From UTCFX2 sp002050125 (GTDB lineage: Bacteria > Chloroflexota > Anaerolineae > Anaerolineales > UBA4823): a DNA stretch of 64,000 nucleotides. Shown here piece by piece: positions 7,432 through 17,093 of the stretch (positions are counted from its first letter, which is position 1; each line of letters begins with the position of its first letter). The stretch spans positions 1,240,001-1,304,000 of the forward strand of contig JAOSJQ010000001.1 in NCBI GenBank assembly GCA_027494035.1. The letters run 5' to 3'. Below the pieces are notes generated by a model. The model was not told the DNA's origin and made no database searches. It was given only the letters and a program-made list of their open reading frames with translations. Made by a program: the position numbers and the translations under genes.

Positions 7432-9048
7432 TCAGGTTTCGCGGAAGATGCGCACCCGCCGATTGGGTTCTTTGCCGTAAGAATGGGAAATCAGGTTGGC
7501 TTCGCGCGCCATCTGGTGCTGCAGGCGGCGGATCGAAGAAGCCGCGGGCGGCAGCTCCACCCAGCGCTCGCCATTCATGACTGCCAGGATGGCGGAGCGG
7601 GTTTCTTCGACGGCTGAATCGACGCCGGCGTTGCTCAACTCATCCGAATAGAGGTTAAAAAGGTCGCTCAAGAACTGCAGCATCTGGTTCACGGTGTTCG
7701 AACGCAGGACATAGATGGGGATATTGCGGTTTTCGGCGTCAGTGATGGCGCGCTGGCGCTTGCGATAATAAGAGCGCAGCGTAACCAGCGCGTCTGCGTC
7801 GGATGGCTGATCCACAATCACCACCGGTACGCTCAAACGGCGCGCCGCCTGGGAGAGGCGGTTGCGGGCGACGCCGTAAGGGTAGATGCGCATGGTCTGC
7901 AAGCTGCTGCGGCCGCGGGAGCCTGGGCTGGGCGCCGCGGGGCGCGCCGGCTTGAACGCGTTCGCCTCCGCGGCGGCGCCAAAACCCTGTGGGGCGCCTT
8001 CGGCAGTCTGGCGGCGGTAGCCCTGCTGACCGATGCCCGACGAGCGCGCGGGTTGAGGGGCGCGCTCGATGCGGATTTCGCCGTTGATCCTGGAACGAAT
8101 CTCGGGCGGGAGCGGGTAGCCGCGCAGCAGAGAGTCAACCGCGGCGGCAACGTCCGCATGGACAGCCAGGCGGTCGCGGTTCTGAATTTCGATCAGGACG
8201 TCGAAGGTGGGGGGCGAGCGGCGCTCCAACACAGTTTTTTGAGTGCCGCGCCGGCGAGCTTCTTCGTCGGAAAGGGTGACCGATTCAATGCCGCCAACCA
8301 GGTCGGAAAGCGTGGGGTTGAGCAGCAGGTTTTCGAGCGAGTTGCCATGAGCGGTGCCGATCAACTGTACGCCGCGCTCGGCAATGGTTCGCGCGGCTTC
8401 CGCTTCCAGTTCACGACCGATCTCGTCGATCACAATGGCTTCAGGGTTGTGGTTCTCGACCGCTTCGATCATGACTTCGTGCTGGAGGGAGGGCTTGGCG
8501 ACCTGCATCCGGCGCGCCCGCCCCACCGCCGGGTGAGGCACGTCGCCATCGCCGCCGATTTCATTGGACGTATCCACGATCACCACGCGCTTGGTCTCAG
8601 CCAGGATGCGGGCGGCTTCGCGCAGCATGGTAGTTTTGCCGATCCCAGGGCGCCCGAGGATCAGCAAGCTCTTTCCACTTTCGATCAGATCCTTGATGAT
8701 GTCGGTTGTGCCATATACAGCCCGACCCACGCGGCAAGTGAGCCCCACAATATCGCCCTTACGGTTGCGGATGGCGGCGATGCGGTGCAGCGTGCGCTCC
8801 AAGCCCGCCCGGTTATCGGCGTCAAAATCGCCTATCCGGTCAACGACAAAATCGATGTCTTCATGGGCGACTTCGATCTGGCGCAGGACCACCTCGCGCT
8901 CGACAAAACGGGCGGTGGGCAGCCGCCCTAGGTCCAGGATCACCTCCAGTAAGTTGTCGCTATCATCGGCTTCTTGCAGGGAAGCCGCAATCACCGCGGG
9001 CAGCACCGACATCAGGGCGTGCAGGTCATCGGTTATTTTCTGTTGCAT
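7432..9048 (-). CDS. R3H-domain AAA ATPase (Ycf45/SpoIIIAA-like)
   Basis: A 538-aa single-strand nucleic-acid-binding ATPase of the Ycf45/SpoIIIAA-like type. The N-terminal region leads to a Walker A motif GRPGIGKTT (132-140) and a Walker B-like segment AIVIDEIGRE. A low-complexity Ala/Pro/Gly linker follows (about 355-400). The C-terminus carries an R3H domain, with the core pattern RxxxHQMAxxxxLxSxSxGxEPxRRVRIF. The start at 9048 (MQQKITDD) is preferred; an upstream in-frame ATG overlaps the neighbouring gene. It lies between a gene of unknown function and tmk in one minus-strand operon. The exact cellular role of this bacterial family is not settled. Confidence 0.88.
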   Translation of the reverse strand: MQQKITDDLHALMSVLPAVIAASLQEADDSDNLLEVILDLGRLPTARFVEREVVLRQIEVAHEDIDFVVDRIGDFDADNRAGLERTLHRIAAIRNRKGDIVGLTCRVGRAVYGTTDIIKDLIESGKSLLILGRPGIGKTTMLREAARILAETKRVVIVDTSNEIGGDGDVPHPAVGRARRMQVAKPSLQHEVMIEAVENHNPEAIVIDEIGRELEAEAARTIAERGVQLIGTAHGNSLENLLLNPTLSDLVGGIESVTLSDEEARRRGTQKTVLERRSPPTFDVLIEIQNRDRLAVHADVAAAVDSLLRGYPLPPEIRSRINGEIRIERAPQPARSSGIGQQGYRRQTAEGAPQGFGAAAEANAFKPARPAAPSPGSRGRSSLQTMRIYPYGVARNRLSQAARRLSVPVVIVDQPSDADALVTLRSYYRKRQRAITDAENRNIPIYVLRSNTVNQMLQFLSDLFNLYSDELSNAGVDSAVEETRSAILAVMNGERWVELPPAASSIRRLQHQMAREANLISHSYGKEPNRRVRIFRET

Positions 9049-9052
9049 GTTG

Positions 9053-9991
9053 TTATTGTCTCTCCAACCGGGCAATTGGGGCAGTAATTTCGGGCTGCCC
9101 TCCTTCCAGGGCTGGCAGCGCAAATTGTCTGACAGCTTTTTGCTGGACGACCAACTGCCGCGCCATCACCGCCTGGCGAGCCCCAGCCTCCGCGCCCAAC
9201 TCCTCAATCGCCGGCTCCAACCAGGATTGATAAGAACGGATACAAATATAGATCGGGCGGTTTCTGCGCCCGGGTAATTTTTTAATCATCTCCGTGAAAT
9301 GATGAGGAACGTCCTGCGCATCGGGGTGGATGAAAGGCTGCACCCAGATGCCGCGCCGCCCATATTTTAACTCCACATAGGCTAACAATTCGCCGTTCTG
9401 GTAATACACCATGCCGCGCGGTTTTTGCGAAGTGAAGGGCTCGATCTGCTGAACCAAACCCGGCACCAGGCTGTCGTACAAGTTGCGGACATGCAGGCTA
9501 TCGCGGGAATTTACCGCCCGCCAGTTCTGAATGGCTGAATTACCCGCGCGGCGGGTGGTGAGCTGCCAGATTCGCTGGCGGTTGTAGATGACAAAACTGC
9601 ACTTCCGCAAAGACTCGAATGCCGGCGTGCCATCTTCCACGTCGGCAAGTAAACGCAGCGCCCCCCGCTCGCCCGAGACGAACATCAGGTGCTCGACCAG
9701 GGGGCAAACGCGTTCGGGCTCCAAAGTTTCCGTGGGAGAAATAAAGGTGAGGTGAGAAAGCGGCGAACCATTCAGGTGAATGAATTGACCCAGCAGCGGC
9801 GGGTGTTGGCTGCGCTTTCCATCTTTGACGCAAGTCACGACGCCCATTGCCGGTGCGAGAAACGACATAATGGCTCCCGGAAAAGCCAGCGGACCCTGGG
9901 TAAGCAGCAAGGCGCTATCCAGATATACCATCTTGCGCCGATAGCGATACAGGGTGGGTAAATCTCGGCAGTCGAAAAGCCGCACACTCAT
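9053..9991 (-). CDS. Conserved protein of unknown function (possibly GNAT-like)
   Basis: A soluble protein of 312 aa that I cannot assign. It starts MSVRLFDCRDLPTLYRYR, a layout seen at the head of some acetyltransferase-fold proteins. A later part has two repeated-looking halves around MVYYQNGELLAYVEL and GIWVQPFIHPDA that could be acyltransferase-like strands. No clear acetyl-CoA binding motif (R/QxxGxG/A) is seen. It lies 19 bases after pdxT and 4 bases before the R3H ATPase, so it is cotranscribed with both. The ATG at 9991 is chosen; the upstream ATG at 10060 lies inside pdxT. Confidence 0.8.
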   Translation of the reverse strand: MSVRLFDCRDLPTLYRYRRKMVYLDSALLLTQGPLAFPGAIMSFLAPAMGVVTCVKDGKRSQHPPLLGQFIHLNGSPLSHLTFISPTETLEPERVCPLVEHLMFVSGERGALRLLADVEDGTPAFESLRKCSFVIYNRQRIWQLTTRRAGNSAIQNWRAVNSRDSLHVRNLYDSLVPGLVQQIEPFTSQKPRGMVYYQNGELLAYVELKYGRRGIWVQPFIHPDAQDVPHHFTEMIKKLPGRRNRPIYICIRSYQSWLEPAIEELGAEAGARQAVMARQLVVQQKAVRQFALPALEGGQPEITAPIARLERQ

Positions 9992-10010
9992 TTTTTTCGG
10001 TCCGCCCGGT

Positions 10011-10595
10011 TCAGTTTTCCCGCGCCCGCTCCACGAAATACTGGTGTACCCGGTGGTCATCGGTCAGCTCTGGGTGAAATGAAGTAGCCAGGAGGCGCCC
10101 CTGCTGGGCGGCAACGATGCGTCCATCCTCGAGCTGCGCCAGGATTTGCACTCCTTCGCCAACTTTTTCGATCAAGGGGGCGCGAATAAAAATGGCAGGG
10201 TAAGGACCGCCCTGCGGAGCCACCTTTTTCAAGGCTGGGATATCGATTGCCGTCTCAAAGCTGGCGACCTGGCGACCGAAAGCGTTGCGTTCCACCTGGA
10301 TATGCATGAGCCCGAGCAAGGGCTGGTCGCGATGTACATCGTCGGAAAGCAGGATTGCCCCGGCGCAGGTGCCCCAGATGGCGCGTTTAACCCCAAAGTC
10401 ACGCAGCGGCTCGATCAGACCATAGGCGGCTGCCAATTTGCCGATTGCGGTGGATTCGCCGCCAGGGATGATCAGTCCGTCTAGAGAATCGAGATGAGCG
10501 GGCAGCCGAACTTCAAGCGCATCAACGCCGATAGATCGCAGGATGGCGATGTGTTCAATAAAGTCACCCTGCAGGGCGAGCACACCGATTTTCAT
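10011..10595 (-). CDS. pdxT: Pyridoxal 5'-phosphate synthase glutaminase subunit
   Basis: Hydrolyses glutamine and passes ammonia to PdxS for pyridoxal phosphate synthesis. The class I glutamine amidotransferase triad is visible: Cys77 in GTCAG, and His and Glu in SFHPEL near 172-174. The GGES segment is at 45-48. Length 194 aa is normal. It lies 18 bases downstream of pdxS on the same strand, the usual pairing in bacteria with the DXP-independent PLP pathway. Confidence 0.96.
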   Translation of the reverse strand: MKIGVLALQGDFIEHIAILRSIGVDALEVRLPAHLDSLDGLIIPGGESTAIGKLAAAYGLIEPLRDFGVKRAIWGTCAGAILLSDDVHRDQPLLGLMHIQVERNAFGRQVASFETAIDIPALKKVAPQGGPYPAIFIRAPLIEKVGEGVQILAQLEDGRIVAAQQGRLLATSFHPELTDDHRVHQYFVERAREN

Positions 10596-10613
10596 ATAAG
10601 AGCAAAGACCCGC

Positions 10614-11501
10614 TTACCAGCCTCTTCCAGCGAGCAATTCACCCTCGGGGATCGCCGATATTTGGCGTCCAACCATCGGCTCTCCGAGATTGCGGCTGAC
10701 TTCCGCCAGGATGTATGGATCGTTGAAATGCGCGACGGCTTTGACAATGGCTGCGGCGCGTCGGGCTGGGTCTCCGGATTTAAAGATGCCGGAACCGACA
10801 AACACGCCATCCACGCCGAGCTGCATCATCATCGCCGCATCTGCTGGAGTGGCAATGCCGCCCGCGGCGAAGTTCACAACCGGCATACGTCCGAGCGAGC
10901 GGGTCTCCATCAGCACTTCGTAAGGAGCGCTGAGCTCTTTGGCAAAGGACATCACCTCTTCCTCGGGCATGTTCTGGACGCGGCGGATTTCTCCCAGAAC
11001 TGAGCGCGCGTGGCGAACCGCTTCGATCACATCGCCGGTTCCAGCCTCGCCTTTGGTGCGCATCATGGCTGCTCCCTCGCCAATCCGGCGCAGCGCTTCG
11101 CCCAGGTTGCGGCAGCCGCAGACAAACGGGACTTTGAAACCGTGCTTGTTGATGTGGTGCTGCTCGTCTGCCGGCGTCAAGACCTCGGACTCGTCGATAT
11201 AATCGACGCCGATGGCTTCCAGGATTTGGGCTTCGACAAAGTGTCCGATTCTGCATTTTGCCATGACGGGAATGGATACCGTGTCCATGATCTTAAGGAT
11301 CAATTCGGGATCGCTCATCCGCGCCACTCCGCCATCGGCGCGGATATCCGCCGGGACCCTTTCGAGCGCCATCACTGCCACAGCGCCAGCGTCCTCGGCA
11401 ATCCGGGCGTGTTCCGGGGTGACCACGTCCATGATTACGCCGCCCTTGAGCATCTGAGCCAGGCCCTTCTTAACGGCAAAGGTACCCAATTCTTGCTCCA
11501 T
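10614..11501 (-). CDS. pdxS: Pyridoxal 5'-phosphate synthase synthase subunit
   Basis: Makes PLP from ribose 5-phosphate, glyceraldehyde 3-phosphate and ammonia as a dodecameric TIM barrel with PdxT. Key residues are present: Asp25 in GGVIMDV, Lys82 in MAKCRIGH, and the second lysine in RTKGEAGTG near 150. Length 295 aa is standard. The start follows GGAGGT. A TTGCAT-17-TAGAAT promoter lies about 80 bases upstream, so this is the likely first gene of an operon running through pdxT, an unknown gene, the R3H ATPase and tmk. Confidence 0.97.
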   Translation of the reverse strand: MEQELGTFAVKKGLAQMLKGGVIMDVVTPEHARIAEDAGAVAVMALERVPADIRADGGVARMSDPELILKIMDTVSIPVMAKCRIGHFVEAQILEAIGVDYIDESEVLTPADEQHHINKHGFKVPFVCGCRNLGEALRRIGEGAAMMRTKGEAGTGDVIEAVRHARSVLGEIRRVQNMPEEEVMSFAKELSAPYEVLMETRSLGRMPVVNFAAGGIATPADAAMMMQLGVDGVFVGSGIFKSGDPARRAAAIVKAVAHFNDPYILAEVSRNLGEPMVGRQISAIPEGELLAGRGW

Positions 11502-11582
11502 TTCTTACCTCCAGATCAACGCCGGCTTTGCGCCGGCGAAATTTTGTAGAATGCAGTGGGGTGCACAAAGCTTCTCATCTTC

Positions 11583-11611
11583 ATTCTACCATGTGCAGGA
11601 TTGCAATGCAA
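11583..11611 (-). promoter_or_regulatory. Candidate sigma-70-type promoter of pdxS
   Basis: On the minus strand, TTGCAT (plus-strand 11606-11611) and TAGAAT (11583-11588) are separated by 17 bases. The predicted leader is about 75 nt and contains a GCCGGC inverted repeat. Confidence 0.6.
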
Positions 11612-11644
11612 TCCATCGCGCCAAAAAGTCGCCCATCGGTGAGA

Positions 11645-11679
11645 AAGCGGCCTCAGACGTCTACCGCCCGAGGCCGCTT
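11645..11679 (-). terminator. Hairpin downstream of clpC, possible terminator
   Basis: A 10-bp perfect stem AAGCGGCCTC/GAGGCCGCTT with a 15-base loop lies 28 bases past the clpC stop. No T run follows directly on the minus strand; the nearest short T run is about 16 bases further on. It may therefore be an RNA-stabilising hairpin rather than an intrinsic terminator. Confidence 0.5.
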
Positions 11680-11706
11680 CAATGCATATAGACGATTAGC
11701 GGTCTC

Positions 11707-14223
11707 TCAGACCGCCGCGACTGCCTCTTCCGGCGCGGTTCGATCCTGCTCGTCCAGATCGGCGCGGCGCAGGGCAATTTCGTCGCCCTCAAGATCGACG
11801 ATGATCTTGGTGCAGTCCTCGAACTCGCCAGACAAGAGCGCGTCAGACAGCGGATCTTCTACCTTCTGCTGGATCACCCGGCGCAGCGGGCGCGCACCCA
11901 TATCAGGGTCATAGCCCAGATCAGCCAGCTTTTCCAGCGCTGCCGGGGTCGCATGGAGGATAATCGCGTGTTCCTTCAGGCGTTCCGCGACTTTGTTCAG
12001 TTCTAGCTCGACAATTTTGGTGATGTCTTCGCGATTCAAAGCCCGGAAAACGATCACCGAGTCGAGCCGGTTCATGAACTCGGGGCGGAAAACGCGCTTG
12101 AGCGCATCCATGAGTTTCTTGCGCATGTCGTCGTAAGCCAGCCGCTCTTCGGTTTCTTCGTCGCGCTTGAGCGCAAACCCGAGCGTGGACTGGCGCTTGA
12201 TCATGTCTGCCCCTACATTGGAGGTCATCACAATGATGGCGTTGCGGAAATCCACTTTGTGCCCTCTAGCATCCGAAAGATGACCTTCTTCCATAATCTG
12301 CAGGAGCATGTTATGCGCTTCTGGGTGAGCCTTCTCGATCTCGTCAAAAACGACGATCGAGTAGGGCCGGCGGCGGAGCGCTTCGGTGAGCTGCCCGGCT
12401 TCCTCATAACCCACATATCCAGGAGGCGCACCCACCAGGCGGCTGACGGTGTGACGCTCCATGAACTCCGACATATCCAACTGGATCAAAGCGTCTTCGC
12501 TCCCAAACATGAAGCGCGCTAGGGCTTTGGTCAGTTCGGTTTTTCCGACCCCGGTCGGACCGAGGAACAGGAAGGAACCGATCGGGCGGCGCGGATCTTT
12601 GAGACCGGCGCGGGCGCGCCGCACCGCTTTGGAGATCGCTTGGATGGCTTCCTCCTGCCCGATGATGTGTTCGCGCAGGTCGTCCTCCATGCGCAGCAGC
12701 CGCTGGGATTCTTCCTGGGCGATTTGCATCACCGGCACCCCGGTCCACATCGCGACGACTTCGGCGATGTCGTCTGCGGTCACGGTGGGGCTGTTAGCGC
12801 GGTCCCAGCCGGTGCGCAAGCGGTCGAGTTGAACCTCGATCGCTTCCTGGCGGGCGAGGAAATCCTGGGCGTCATCATTGCGCCCGTCTTCCTGCGCCAG
12901 GGTGTAATTCTGGCGCAGCTCGCGCAACTGGTTCATCAACTCCTTGGTCAACTGGGCGGAAGGGCTTTTGTACATGCGCACCCTGGATGACGATTCGTCG
13001 ATCAGGTCGATGGCTTTATCCGGCAGAAACCGTTCGGTAACATAGCGGGATGAAAGCTGGGCGGCTGCGTCCAGGGCTTCGTCCGAGATCTTCAGGCGAT
13101 GGTGCTCTTCGTAAGCGCCGCGCACGCCTTTCAAAATCTCGATCGTCTCGTCAACAGACGGCTCTTCGACGACCACCGGCTGGAAACGCCGCTCCAGCGC
13201 CGCGTCGCTCTCGATGTGCTTGCGGTATTCATCCAACGTGGTTGCGCCAATGACCTGCAGCTCGCCGCGCGAGAGCGCCGGCTTGAGGATGTTTGCCGCA
13301 TCCACCGAGGAACCAGCCGCGCCAGCGCCGACCAGCATGTGCACTTCGTCGATGAACAGGATGGCTTCAGAGGCTTTCAGTTCATCGATCACGCGCTTGA
13401 GGCGCTCTTCAAACTGCCCGCGATACATTGTGCCCGCAACCAGCGATCCAACGTCCAACTGCAACACCCGCTTATCGAGCAGCGGCGCCGGCACATCGCC
13501 TTCGATGATGCGCTGAGCCAGCCCTTCAACGATGGCGGTTTTGCCCACGCCGGGCTCGCCGATCAGCGCCGGGTTGTTCTTGGTGCGGCGCGCCAGGATC
13601 TGGATCACCCGCTCGATCTCCATCTGGCGACCGATTACTGGATCCAGCTTGCCGTCTTCGGCGAGCTGGGTCAGATCAGTGGCGAGTTGATCGACCATGG
13701 GCGTCTTGGCTTTGCTCTGTTCCTGGCGGGCGGAGGAACGGCGCTCGCTGGTGGAGGGAGCGGCGCCCGTTTTCTGAGAGGCGCTGCTCTCCTGCAGCAC
13801 CCTGCGGGTTTGTCTGCGGATCTGCTCAGCAGTCACGCCCAGCTTGCGCAGCACATCCATGGCAATGCCCTCGCCATGGCGGACGAGCCCCAAAAGCAGG
13901 TGCTCGGTCCCGATATAATGATGACCCATCCTGCGAGCCTCATCTACGGCATATTCCAATACTTGCTGCGTCCCAGGAGAAAGGTCCAGCTTTCCACCCC
14001 GATATTGTCCCGGTCCAGTCAGTCGTTCGACAATTTCCTGTACACGGTCCGCTTCAAGACCTAACTCCCTTAAAACGCGTCCGGCAACACCACCCTCTTC
14101 GCGGATCAAACCGAGAAGCAAGTGTTCTGTTCCGATGTAGTTATGGCGCATGCGCTCCGCTTCCTGATGAGCCAGGCTGAGAACTCGACGCGCCCTTTGC
14201 GTAAAACGCTCCATGCCAGACAC
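11707..14223 (-). CDS. clpC: ATP-dependent Clp protease ATP-binding subunit ClpC
   Basis: A Hsp100 unfoldase that feeds substrates to ClpP. Two Clp N-terminal repeats (about 4-70 and 80-145) each contain IGTEHLLLGL. The first AAA module has Walker A GEPGVGKT (222-229), followed by a middle coiled domain (about 410-480). The second AAA module has GPTGVGKTEL near 550 and a C-terminal D2-small domain. The 838-aa length matches ClpC. The start is GTG at 14223 behind AGGAGG; an in-frame ATG three codons on is possible. No mcsA/mcsB/ctsR genes are next to it, unlike in Bacillus. Confidence 0.95.
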   Translation of the reverse strand: MSGMERFTQRARRVLSLAHQEAERMRHNYIGTEHLLLGLIREEGGVAGRVLRELGLEADRVQEIVERLTGPGQYRGGKLDLSPGTQQVLEYAVDEARRMGHHYIGTEHLLLGLVRHGEGIAMDVLRKLGVTAEQIRRQTRRVLQESSASQKTGAAPSTSERRSSARQEQSKAKTPMVDQLATDLTQLAEDGKLDPVIGRQMEIERVIQILARRTKNNPALIGEPGVGKTAIVEGLAQRIIEGDVPAPLLDKRVLQLDVGSLVAGTMYRGQFEERLKRVIDELKASEAILFIDEVHMLVGAGAAGSSVDAANILKPALSRGELQVIGATTLDEYRKHIESDAALERRFQPVVVEEPSVDETIEILKGVRGAYEEHHRLKISDEALDAAAQLSSRYVTERFLPDKAIDLIDESSSRVRMYKSPSAQLTKELMNQLRELRQNYTLAQEDGRNDDAQDFLARQEAIEVQLDRLRTGWDRANSPTVTADDIAEVVAMWTGVPVMQIAQEESQRLLRMEDDLREHIIGQEEAIQAISKAVRRARAGLKDPRRPIGSFLFLGPTGVGKTELTKALARFMFGSEDALIQLDMSEFMERHTVSRLVGAPPGYVGYEEAGQLTEALRRRPYSIVVFDEIEKAHPEAHNMLLQIMEEGHLSDARGHKVDFRNAIIVMTSNVGADMIKRQSTLGFALKRDEETEERLAYDDMRKKLMDALKRVFRPEFMNRLDSVIVFRALNREDITKIVELELNKVAERLKEHAIILHATPAALEKLADLGYDPDMGARPLRRVIQQKVEDPLSDALLSGEFEDCTKIIVDLEGDEIALRRADLDEQDRTAPEEAVAAV

Positions 14224-14370
14224 GGCACTCCTCCTAAATAACTATTAAACGATACGATCCATCCTGAATACCTAATTCCGAGACAGATGGTCTTATTGAG
14301 ATTCTACCAGAATTTGGAGTAAGTCCCTTTTTTTAGGACTGCAAACCAGCTAATTTAACAAAACTCTTAG

Positions 14371-14405
14371 AAAAAGCCAACAAAGCGCCTTCACCGGAGA
14401 GGCGC
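14371..14405 (-). terminator. Terminator of the rpsA-like gene
   Basis: On the minus strand, a 6-bp stem (GCGCCT/AGGCGC, plus-strand 14400-14405 and 14385-14390) is followed by TTTGTTGGCTTTTT. It lies about 100 bases after the rpsA-like stop. Confidence 0.6.
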
Positions 14406-14501
14406 GTTATTGGTTTACCTGGAATTTTGCGGTCGTAGACCGGTGATTTTATTGCCCGCTGGGTTCAAGCCGTACCGGACAGGCGATCGCCCAAGACCCC
14501 T

Positions 14502-15815
14502 TCACTCTGCCGGCTGGTCGGCGTTGCCTTCCACTTCTGCCTGGGGCGGTTCGGGAAGGTCCTCTGCGTCCACAGCGGGCGCTCCCGTTTGATCGGTTTC
14601 ACCAGATTCGTCTGCCGGGGCGGTGTCAGGCTGTTCGATTTCGTCCGAAAGCGCCATTTTCCAATCCAAATCGGCGTACGCAGCCGAATCGACCTTGCGG
14701 CGGCTGAGCCCAATCCGGTGTCGCTCGGCGTCAATTTTCAAGATGCGCAGCGTGAGCACGTCGCCTTCGCGCACAACTTCTTTTGGATGAGTGACCCGCT
14801 GTTCGCTAAGTTCTGAAACGTGGATGAGACCTTCGATATCCTCGCCGATCTTAGCAAAGGCGCCAAACTTTGTCAGATGCGTGATCGTTCCTTCGATCAG
14901 CATGCCTTCCTTCAAATCGCCGATGCGCTGCATCCAGGGGTCGCTTTGAAGCTGGCGGATAGACAACCCAATCCGTTTGCGTTCGCGATCGACGCTGATG
15001 ATCTTCACTTTGACCTCATCGCCGACTTTGATGACTTCGTTCGGATGCTGGATGCGATCCCAAGAGATTTCAGAAAGATGGACGAGACCATCGGCACCGT
15101 CGATATTGACAAATGCGCCGAAATCCGCCAGGCTGGTGACACGACCGGTACGCACCTCGCCTTCCTGCAACCCATCGAGCAGGCGATCTTTGAGGGTTTC
15201 GCGGGTCTCCTGCAAAGCCAGCCGCTCAGAAAGGATCAGTCTGCGCCGGCCGCGGTCGACCTCGATCACGCGCACATTGATGTCTTCGCCCATCATTTTG
15301 GCATAGCGCTGTTCAGGGTTTTCGCTGCTGCCAGGTCGGCGGGTCAGGCTGATTTGCGAAGCGGGAATGAAACCTCGCAGGCTGCCAATTGGAACGATCA
15401 AACCGCCTTTGTTGTAATCGATGATTTTGCTGGCAAACTCATTATTCGTTTCGAGCAGAGCATCAACGATATCCCAATCCTGTTCTTCGCGCGCCCGACT
15501 AAAGGAGAGCACCACGTTGCCGTTCTGGTCCTCTGGCGCGATGACAAAAACCGGTATTTCCTGCCCGACCTGGAGGTTTTTCCGCTCATCATCCGGGATC
15601 TGTTCCAGCTCCCGCCCAGAAATCACCCCTTCTGATTTTGTTCCAATGCTTACCAGGATTTCATTGTCTCGAATAGTCGCGATAATTCCTCTGCGAATCT
15701 CTCCCTGGGTTGGAAGATCCAGGCTCAGACCTTCTTCCAGGAGAGATTGCATTGAAACCCTTTCCCTGTCTTCCTCCTCACCCTCTTGCCCAAACAGGGC
15801 GCCGTCTTGATCCAT
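14502..15815 (-). CDS. rpsA: S1 RNA-binding protein (ribosomal protein S1-like)
   Basis: A 437-aa protein with four S1 domains in tandem followed by a Pro/Glu-rich acidic tail. Domains three and four have the clearest signatures (DFGAFVNIDGADGLVHLSE and KFGAFAKIGEDIEGLIHVSE). Four-domain S1 proteins are typical of Gram-positive-type lineages and bind mRNA during initiation or act as general RNA chaperones. The start at 15815 (MDQDGALF) is preferred over an ATG at 15983, because a strong promoter lies between them. The gene symbol is by family only. Confidence 0.88.
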   Translation of the reverse strand: MDQDGALFGQEGEEEDRERVSMQSLLEEGLSLDLPTQGEIRRGIIATIRDNEILVSIGTKSEGVISGRELEQIPDDERKNLQVGQEIPVFVIAPEDQNGNVVLSFSRAREEQDWDIVDALLETNNEFASKIIDYNKGGLIVPIGSLRGFIPASQISLTRRPGSSENPEQRYAKMMGEDINVRVIEVDRGRRRLILSERLALQETRETLKDRLLDGLQEGEVRTGRVTSLADFGAFVNIDGADGLVHLSEISWDRIQHPNEVIKVGDEVKVKIISVDRERKRIGLSIRQLQSDPWMQRIGDLKEGMLIEGTITHLTKFGAFAKIGEDIEGLIHVSELSEQRVTHPKEVVREGDVLTLRILKIDAERHRIGLSRRKVDSAAYADLDWKMALSDEIEQPDTAPADESGETDQTGAPAVDAEDLPEPPQAEVEGNADQPAE

Positions 15816-15857
15816 ATGTATGCTTCGCTCCGCTCGCCACTTAAATTTTAGGTGTGT

Positions 15858-15886
15858 ATTATAAAGGTGAAAAGGCAACTTGACAA
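15858..15886 (-). promoter_or_regulatory. Strong sigma-70-type promoter of the rpsA-like gene
   Basis: On the minus strand, TTGTCA (plus-strand 15881-15886) and a perfect TATAAT (15858-15863) are separated by exactly 17 bases, about 45 bases before the start codon. Confidence 0.8.
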
Positions 15887-15993
15887 CCTTTATAATCGGG
15901 TTAGAATTCATACAGCCCTGACGCTGATCCTGCCAGTGTAATCTCGTCCGCTTCTTCTTAAAGTAGTAGCCGGGCATATGCACCGAGGGAATT

Positions 15994-17093
15994 ATGCCGC
16001 ATATTTATCCATTTACCGCAATCGTTGGTCAAGACCGCATGAAGCGCGCCCTGGTTCTAAACGCGGTGAACCCGCGCATCGGCGGCGTGCTGATACGCGG
16101 CGAGCGCGGCACGGCAAAGTCCACCGCGGCGCGCGCGATGGCGGCGCTGCTCCCAATGATTGAGGTCTATGCCGATTCTCCTTTCAACGACGACCCGAAC
16201 GAACCCAATACCTGGTCGGATTGGGTGAAAGAACAGATTGGATATGGAAAACAACTGCAGATCGTCCGGCGGCAGATTCGGTTTGTCGACCTGCCGGTCA
16301 GCGCGACCGAGGACCGGGTTGTGGGGACGCTGGACATCGAAAAAGCAATCCAGAAGGGCGAGCGGCATTTCGACCCGGGCGTGCTTGCCGCGGCAAACCG
16401 CGGGCTGCTCTATATCGACGAGGTCAACCTGCTGGACGACCATGTGGTCGATCTGCTGTTAGATTCAGCCGCGATGGGGGTCAACATCGTCGAGCGGGAG
16501 GGATATCCTTTTCGCACCCTTCGAGGTTCATCCTGGTCGGCACAATGAACCCGGAAGAGGGGGATCTGCGACCGCAGCTCCTGGATCGATTTGCCCTTTC
16601 GGTGGAGATCCACGGCATCCGGGATGCACGCGAGCGGGTGTTGATTATGCAGCGCAACCTGGACTTTGAGGAAGACCCGGACGGCTTCTACCAAAAATGG
16701 GAAGCCAAAGAGCAAGAGCTTTCCAGACAGATCGAACAGGCGCGGCTGCTGCTGGATAAAGTTAAATATACCAATCGCGATTTGATCGCAATTGCATCGC
16801 TGACCTCTTCGCTCAACGTCGATGGTCATCGGGCTGACCTGGTGATCCTCAAGACCGCCCGCTCCCACGCGGCTTTCGAAGGGCGTTCCACGATCAATGA
16901 GCGCGATATCGCCCTGGCGGCTGAACTGGCGCTGCCGCACCGGATCAAGCGCGGACCCTTCCATCAAGCTGAGATGACGATGGAAGACCTGCAGGAACGC
17001 ATCGAACAACTCCAGGGCGCTGCCTCCACCCAGAACGAAGTCGAGCCTATTCCAGACGAGGAACAAACCAGCGAAAAAAAAAAGAGCCGGTGA
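15994..17093 (+). CDS. Magnesium-chelatase subunit I-type AAA ATPase (one-base frame break)
   Basis: A BchI/ChlI-like AAA+ ATPase of about 366 aa after repair. It has Walker A GERGTAKST (36-44), Walker B LLYIDEVNLL (138-147), and sensor/arginine-finger segments ILVGTMNPEEGDL and RPQLLDRF, followed by a helical lid domain. The frame breaks at the GGG at 16500-16502: a fourth G turns VEREGYPF into the canonical VEREGISFSHPSRFILVG. The C-terminus overlaps the VWA gene start as GTGA. Such pairs insert Mg or Co into tetrapyrroles or act as MoxR-like chaperones. No chlorophyll or cobalamin genes are in the window, so the metal target is unknown. Confidence 0.85.

Noticed and set aside
11522..11541. 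GCCGGC inverted repeat before pdxS as a riboswitch
   Set aside because: The repeat is short and no riboswitch core is recognisable; it is noted only as a leader hairpin.
13099..14064. Long open frame antisense to clpC
   Set aside because: It is the mirror frame of a GC-rich conserved gene, with no family motif and no ribosome site. Other long antisense frames (8053-8931, 44087-45064, 54860-55903, 60474-61583) were rejected for the same reason.
15880..15896. TTGACA and TATAAT on the plus strand near the ATPase gene
   Set aside because: Only five bases separate the two boxes, too close for one promoter. The same bases serve the minus-strand promoter.
15816..15983. Longer rpsA-like start at 15983
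   Set aside because: A strong TTGTCA-17-TATAAT promoter lies inside this extension, so transcription starts after it.
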